From: Streptacidiphilus melanogenes
GTDB taxonomy: Bacteria > Actinomycetota > Actinomycetes > Streptomycetales > Streptomycetaceae
Direction of reading: 5' to 3'
Length of the DNA: 64,000 nt
Assembly: GCF_000787835.1 (NCBI RefSeq)
Contig: NZ_BBPP01000023.1
Span: forward strand, 1-64,000
The notes beneath the pieces were generated by a model, which was given only the letters and a program-made list of their open reading frames with translations, was not told the origin of the DNA and made no database searches. A program made the translations under genes and the position numbers. This document shows positions 60,113-64,000 of the stretch, in pieces (position 1 is the stretch's first letter; every line of letters starts with the position of its first letter).

Positions 60113-60165
60113 GCCGTGATCGTCGCAGCCGGTGACCGCCAGCGGTAGTACCGAAGGCTGGTTGA

Positions 60166-60492
60166 ATGGCGCACATGAAGCTCTTCCGGATGGACGACCT
60201 CGACGCCGAGCGGTGCGCCAACGAGGGCGCGTACCTGCGCTTTCTGCGGGAACACACGATGTCCGCGGGCCTGTACGCACTGAACGCGGGGGAACCGGAC
60301 ACCCAGGGTTCACACGCGCAGGACGAGCTCTACGTCGTCGTCAGCGGACGCGGGTCGATCACGGTGGGCGAGGAGACGGCCATGGTGGCCCGCGGCTGCG
60401 TCGTCTTCGTCCCGGCGGGCGTGCCGCACCGCTTCCACCACATCAGCGAGGACCTGCGGGTTCTCGTGGTCTTCTCGCCGCCGGAGGGTTGA
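60166..60492 (+). CDS. Cupin-domain protein
   Basis: A 108-residue single-domain cupin. Metal-binding residues appear as GSHAQDELYVVVSGRGSITV (motif 1) and PAGVPHRFHHISEDLRVLVV (motif 2). Cupins can be enzymes or small-molecule sensors; no role can be assigned. ATG at 60166, or three codons later. Confidence 0.85.
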   Translation: MAHMKLFRMDDLDAERCANEGAYLRFLREHTMSAGLYALNAGEPDTQGSHAQDELYVVVSGRGSITVGEETAMVARGCVVFVPAGVPHRFHHISEDLRVLVVFSPPEG

Positions 60493-60590
60493 TCCCGGCG
60501 CTGATCCGGGCGCCGGTCCGGGGGGTTGTGAGGGTTTCCCCGACTGTCCTGATCAGGGTCTTATCCGGGTCTTCTCAGGGGCAGGAACTC

Positions 60591-60619
60591 TTCGTTGCGG
60601 CTTCTGGCGCCCGTACGAT
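60591..60619 (+). promoter_or_regulatory. Putative promoter of the DUF5326-type gene
   Basis: TTCGTT and TACGAT hexamers separated by 17 bases, about 40 bases upstream of the small membrane protein gene. Confidence 0.35.
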
Positions 60620-60661
60620 CGAAGACGTAAGCCAGGACACCCGAGGGGGAGGACGGACATC

Positions 60662-60862
60662 ATGACTGAACTGTGGAAGGCGCTCCCTGGCTGGGTGCGC
60701 AACATCGTGGTCCCGATTGCGGCGATCATCATCGCCTGGTGGGTGCTGTCGGCGCTGGTCGGCATCTTCTTCGGGCTGCTGGGCATGATCATCAAGCTGC
60801 TCGTCGTGGTCGCGCTGGGCGCGGTGGTCGTGATCCTGGTGAAGAAGGCATCCAAGAGTTGA
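60662..60862 (+). CDS. DUF5326-type small membrane protein
   Basis: A 66-residue protein with two membrane helices (IVVPIAAIIIAWWVLSALVG and IIKLLVVVALGAVVVILV) and a short Lys-rich tail. It resembles the Streptomyces-specific DUF5326 family. Function unknown; its place next to the YibE/F gene is conserved. AGGGGGAGGACGGACATC lies before the ATG. Confidence 0.75.
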   Translation: MTELWKALPGWVRNIVVPIAAIIIAWWVLSALVGIFFGLLGMIIKLLVVVALGAVVVILVKKASKS

Positions 60863-60892
60863 CGTGAGCTGCCGTGAGTTGACGTGAAGTCA

Positions 60893-60933
60893 GGGACGAA
60901 GGGCCGGTTGCCGAGCAACCGGCCCTTCGTCCC
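60893..60933. terminator. Bidirectional terminator, 19-bp perfect stem
   Basis: A perfect 19-bp stem with a CGA loop lies between the convergent DUF5326-type and YibE/F genes. Confidence 0.88.
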
Positions 60934-60944
60934 CCGGCGACGGC

Positions 60945-62240
60945 TCAGTGACGCCGGCGGTGGGACGCCCTGCCCCGCGCCGGAGCGGGTACGCCCGCGA
61001 GTTCCGTCTCGTCGCGCACGTCCCGGGAGGCGACGAACGCCGCGAGGGCCGTCGTCAGCGGAACCGACGCGATCAGGCCGATGCTGCCGACGAGGGTGCG
61101 CACCACCTCCTCGGCGACGATCTCGCTCGTGGCCACCTGCCAGGCTCCCCGGTGCGAGAGCGAGAACAGCAGCATCAGCGGCAGGGCCGCCCCCGCGTAG
61201 GCCATGACCAGGGTGTTGACGGTCGAGGCGATGTGGTCGCGGCCGATCCGGATGGCCGCCCGGTAGAGCGCCCGGGCGCCGAGGGCGGGGTTGGCCGCGT
61301 GGAGCTCCCAGACACTGCTCGCCTGGGTGACGGTCACGTCGTTGAGGACGCCCAGCGAGCCGATGATGACGCCGGCCAGCAGCAGGCCCGGTAGTTGGAT
61401 GCCGGGGAAGAGCGAGTGGACGAACGCGGTCTCGTCGGAGGTGTTGCCGGTGAGCCGGGCCAGGCCGATGAAGGCCTGGCCGAGCGCGCCGATCAGCGCC
61501 AGCGAGGCCATGGTGCCGAGCACCGCGACGGAGGTGCGGGCGGAGAAGCCGTGGCAGAGGTAGAGGGCCAGCAGCATGATCAGCCCGCCGCCCACGACGG
61601 CGACGGCGAGTGGCGGCTCGCCGCCGAGGATGGCCGGCAGGACGAAGAAGGACAGCACCAGGAAGCTGATGCCCAGCGCGACCAGTGCCGCCAGGCCGCG
61701 CAGGCGTCCGACGAGCACCACGGCCAGCGCGAAGACGCCGGCGAGCAGGGCGACGGGGAGGCTGCGGTCGGCGTCCTCGACGGTGTACTGCAGTGCGGCG
61801 GGAGCGGTCGGCGAGTAGTCCACGACGATCTTCTCGCCCGCCGAGTAGACCGCGGTCTGGTCGGGGGTGAGCGTCTGCGTGACGCTGCGGCCGGCGTCCT
61901 TGCCGCTGGTGAGCCGGAAGGTGATGGCGGTGCAGGTGCCCGAGTTCGCGCTGGCCGCGCTGCTCTGGCCGGACCCTCCGCAGGGCACGGAACGGGTGGC
62001 CGTCACGGTTCCGGTCACCGTGATCTGGTCGAAGCCGGTCCCCGTCGGGGCGTGCGCGGGCAGCGGGGCGGGCCACAGCAGCCACAGCCCCGACAGCACC
62101 GCCAGCGCGAACGGCACCAGCACGGCAGCCAGCAGGACGCGCAGGCGTGCGGACGCGGGGCTCGCCGGGCCGTGGTCGTGCGAGTGACCGTGGGGGTGCT
62201 GATGCGGAGGGGAGTGTTCCGCCACGTGGTGCTCTGCCAC
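60945..62240 (-). CDS. YibE/F family membrane protein with His-rich N-terminus
   Basis: A 431-residue membrane protein. About 22 N-terminal residues are His-rich (EHHVAEHSPPHQHPHGHSHD) and could bind divalent metal. One helix (about 38-58) is followed by an extracytoplasmic domain and eight further helices, with the YibE/F signature in GSLGVLNDVTVTQASSVWEL. GTG at 62240 is used; the frame is open upstream without similarity. TACCGT ends six bases before it. Function unknown; some relatives are linked to ion transport. Confidence 0.83.
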   Translation of the reverse strand: MAEHHVAEHSPPHQHPHGHSHDHGPASPASARLRVLLAAVLVPFALAVLSGLWLLWPAPLPAHAPTGTGFDQITVTGTVTATRSVPCGGSGQSSAASANSGTCTAITFRLTSGKDAGRSVTQTLTPDQTAVYSAGEKIVVDYSPTAPAALQYTVEDADRSLPVALLAGVFALAVVLVGRLRGLAALVALGISFLVLSFFVLPAILGGEPPLAVAVVGGGLIMLLALYLCHGFSARTSVAVLGTMASLALIGALGQAFIGLARLTGNTSDETAFVHSLFPGIQLPGLLLAGVIIGSLGVLNDVTVTQASSVWELHAANPALGARALYRAAIRIGRDHIASTVNTLVMAYAGAALPLMLLFSLSHRGAWQVATSEIVAEEVVRTLVGSIGLIASVPLTTALAAFVASRDVRDETELAGVPAPARGRASHRRRH

Positions 62241-62303
62241 GCGCGAACGGTACCGCCTGTCCACTGCGCAACACAGCCCTGGCCAAGCTCCGCCACTCCT
62301 CGC

Positions 62304-62309
62304 TACCGT
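62304..62309 (+). promoter_or_regulatory. Putative -10 box of thiC leader
   Basis: TACCGT about 20 bases before the riboswitch start; no convincing -35 was seen. Confidence 0.3.
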
Positions 62310-62330
62310 GTTCACCATCTCATCTGTAGA

Positions 62331-64000
<1,670 letters not shown>

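Overview
The window is the replication-origin region of a high-GC filamentous actinobacterium, very probably Streptomyces or a close relative in the Streptomycetaceae. The evidence is the GC-rich codon use, frequent GTG starts, the gyrB-dciA-recF-gnd-dnaN-oriC-dnaA block facing rpmH-rnpA-yidD-yidC-jag-rsmG-parA-parB, and two SsgA-family genes, a family limited to sporulating actinomycetes, one of them next to an SsgR-type IclR regulator. The genus cannot be fixed from the sequence. No tRNA, rRNA, insertion sequence, prophage or CRISPR array was seen.

Layout: 1-8 kb holds gyrB (cut by the window edge), dciA, recF, gnd, dnaN, an ~0.8 kb oriC full of DnaA boxes, and dnaA, all on the minus strand. 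From 8.3 to 15.1 kb the plus strand carries ribosome and RNase P genes, the membrane insertase group, rsmG, parA-parB and a GNAT protein. From 15.2 to 27.1 kb the minus strand carries a cell-envelope and redox block: a CwlM-type amidase-like protein, trxA, trxB, a zinc-type anti-sigma factor, a SigM-type sigma factor, a pseudokinase, MurJ and a large secreted/membrane protein. 27.4-39.5 kb has pcnA, an MFS transporter, inositol-phosphate synthase with a PadR regulator, a bifunctional penicillin-binding protein whose frame is interrupted, a GT87-type mannosyltransferase-like protein, an alanine-racemase-fold protein and FemX. 40.2-45.4 kb is the rpsF-ssb-rpsR-rplI operon, a MATE exporter and dnaB. 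45.4-60 kb is more accessory: amidase, HD, glyoxalase, AraC, SsgA-like, YqeY, TetR plus membrane protein, serine hydrolase, metallo-beta-lactamase fold, MerR plus thioredoxin, a flavohaemoglobin-like protein, Nudix, ssgR-ssgA. The window ends with small membrane proteins, a YibE/F protein and thiC under a TPP riboswitch.

The genes work together around three jobs: initiating and segregating the chromosome (DnaA, DnaN, DciA, DnaB, SSB, ParA, ParB, oriC, parS), building the wall (MurJ, pseudokinase, CwlM, PBP, FemX, SsgA) and protein or RNA housekeeping.

The most unusual signal is four parS-like 16-mers, each exactly centred in a larger 40-bp symmetric element with AAGATC/GATCTT arms at identical spacing. 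Other points worth checking are a TAG-repeat (DnaA-trio-like) array in oriC, a second DnaA-box cluster before dnaB, a short leaderless reading frame coupled to the frameshifted PBP gene, and a run of genes with apparent leaderless promoters.
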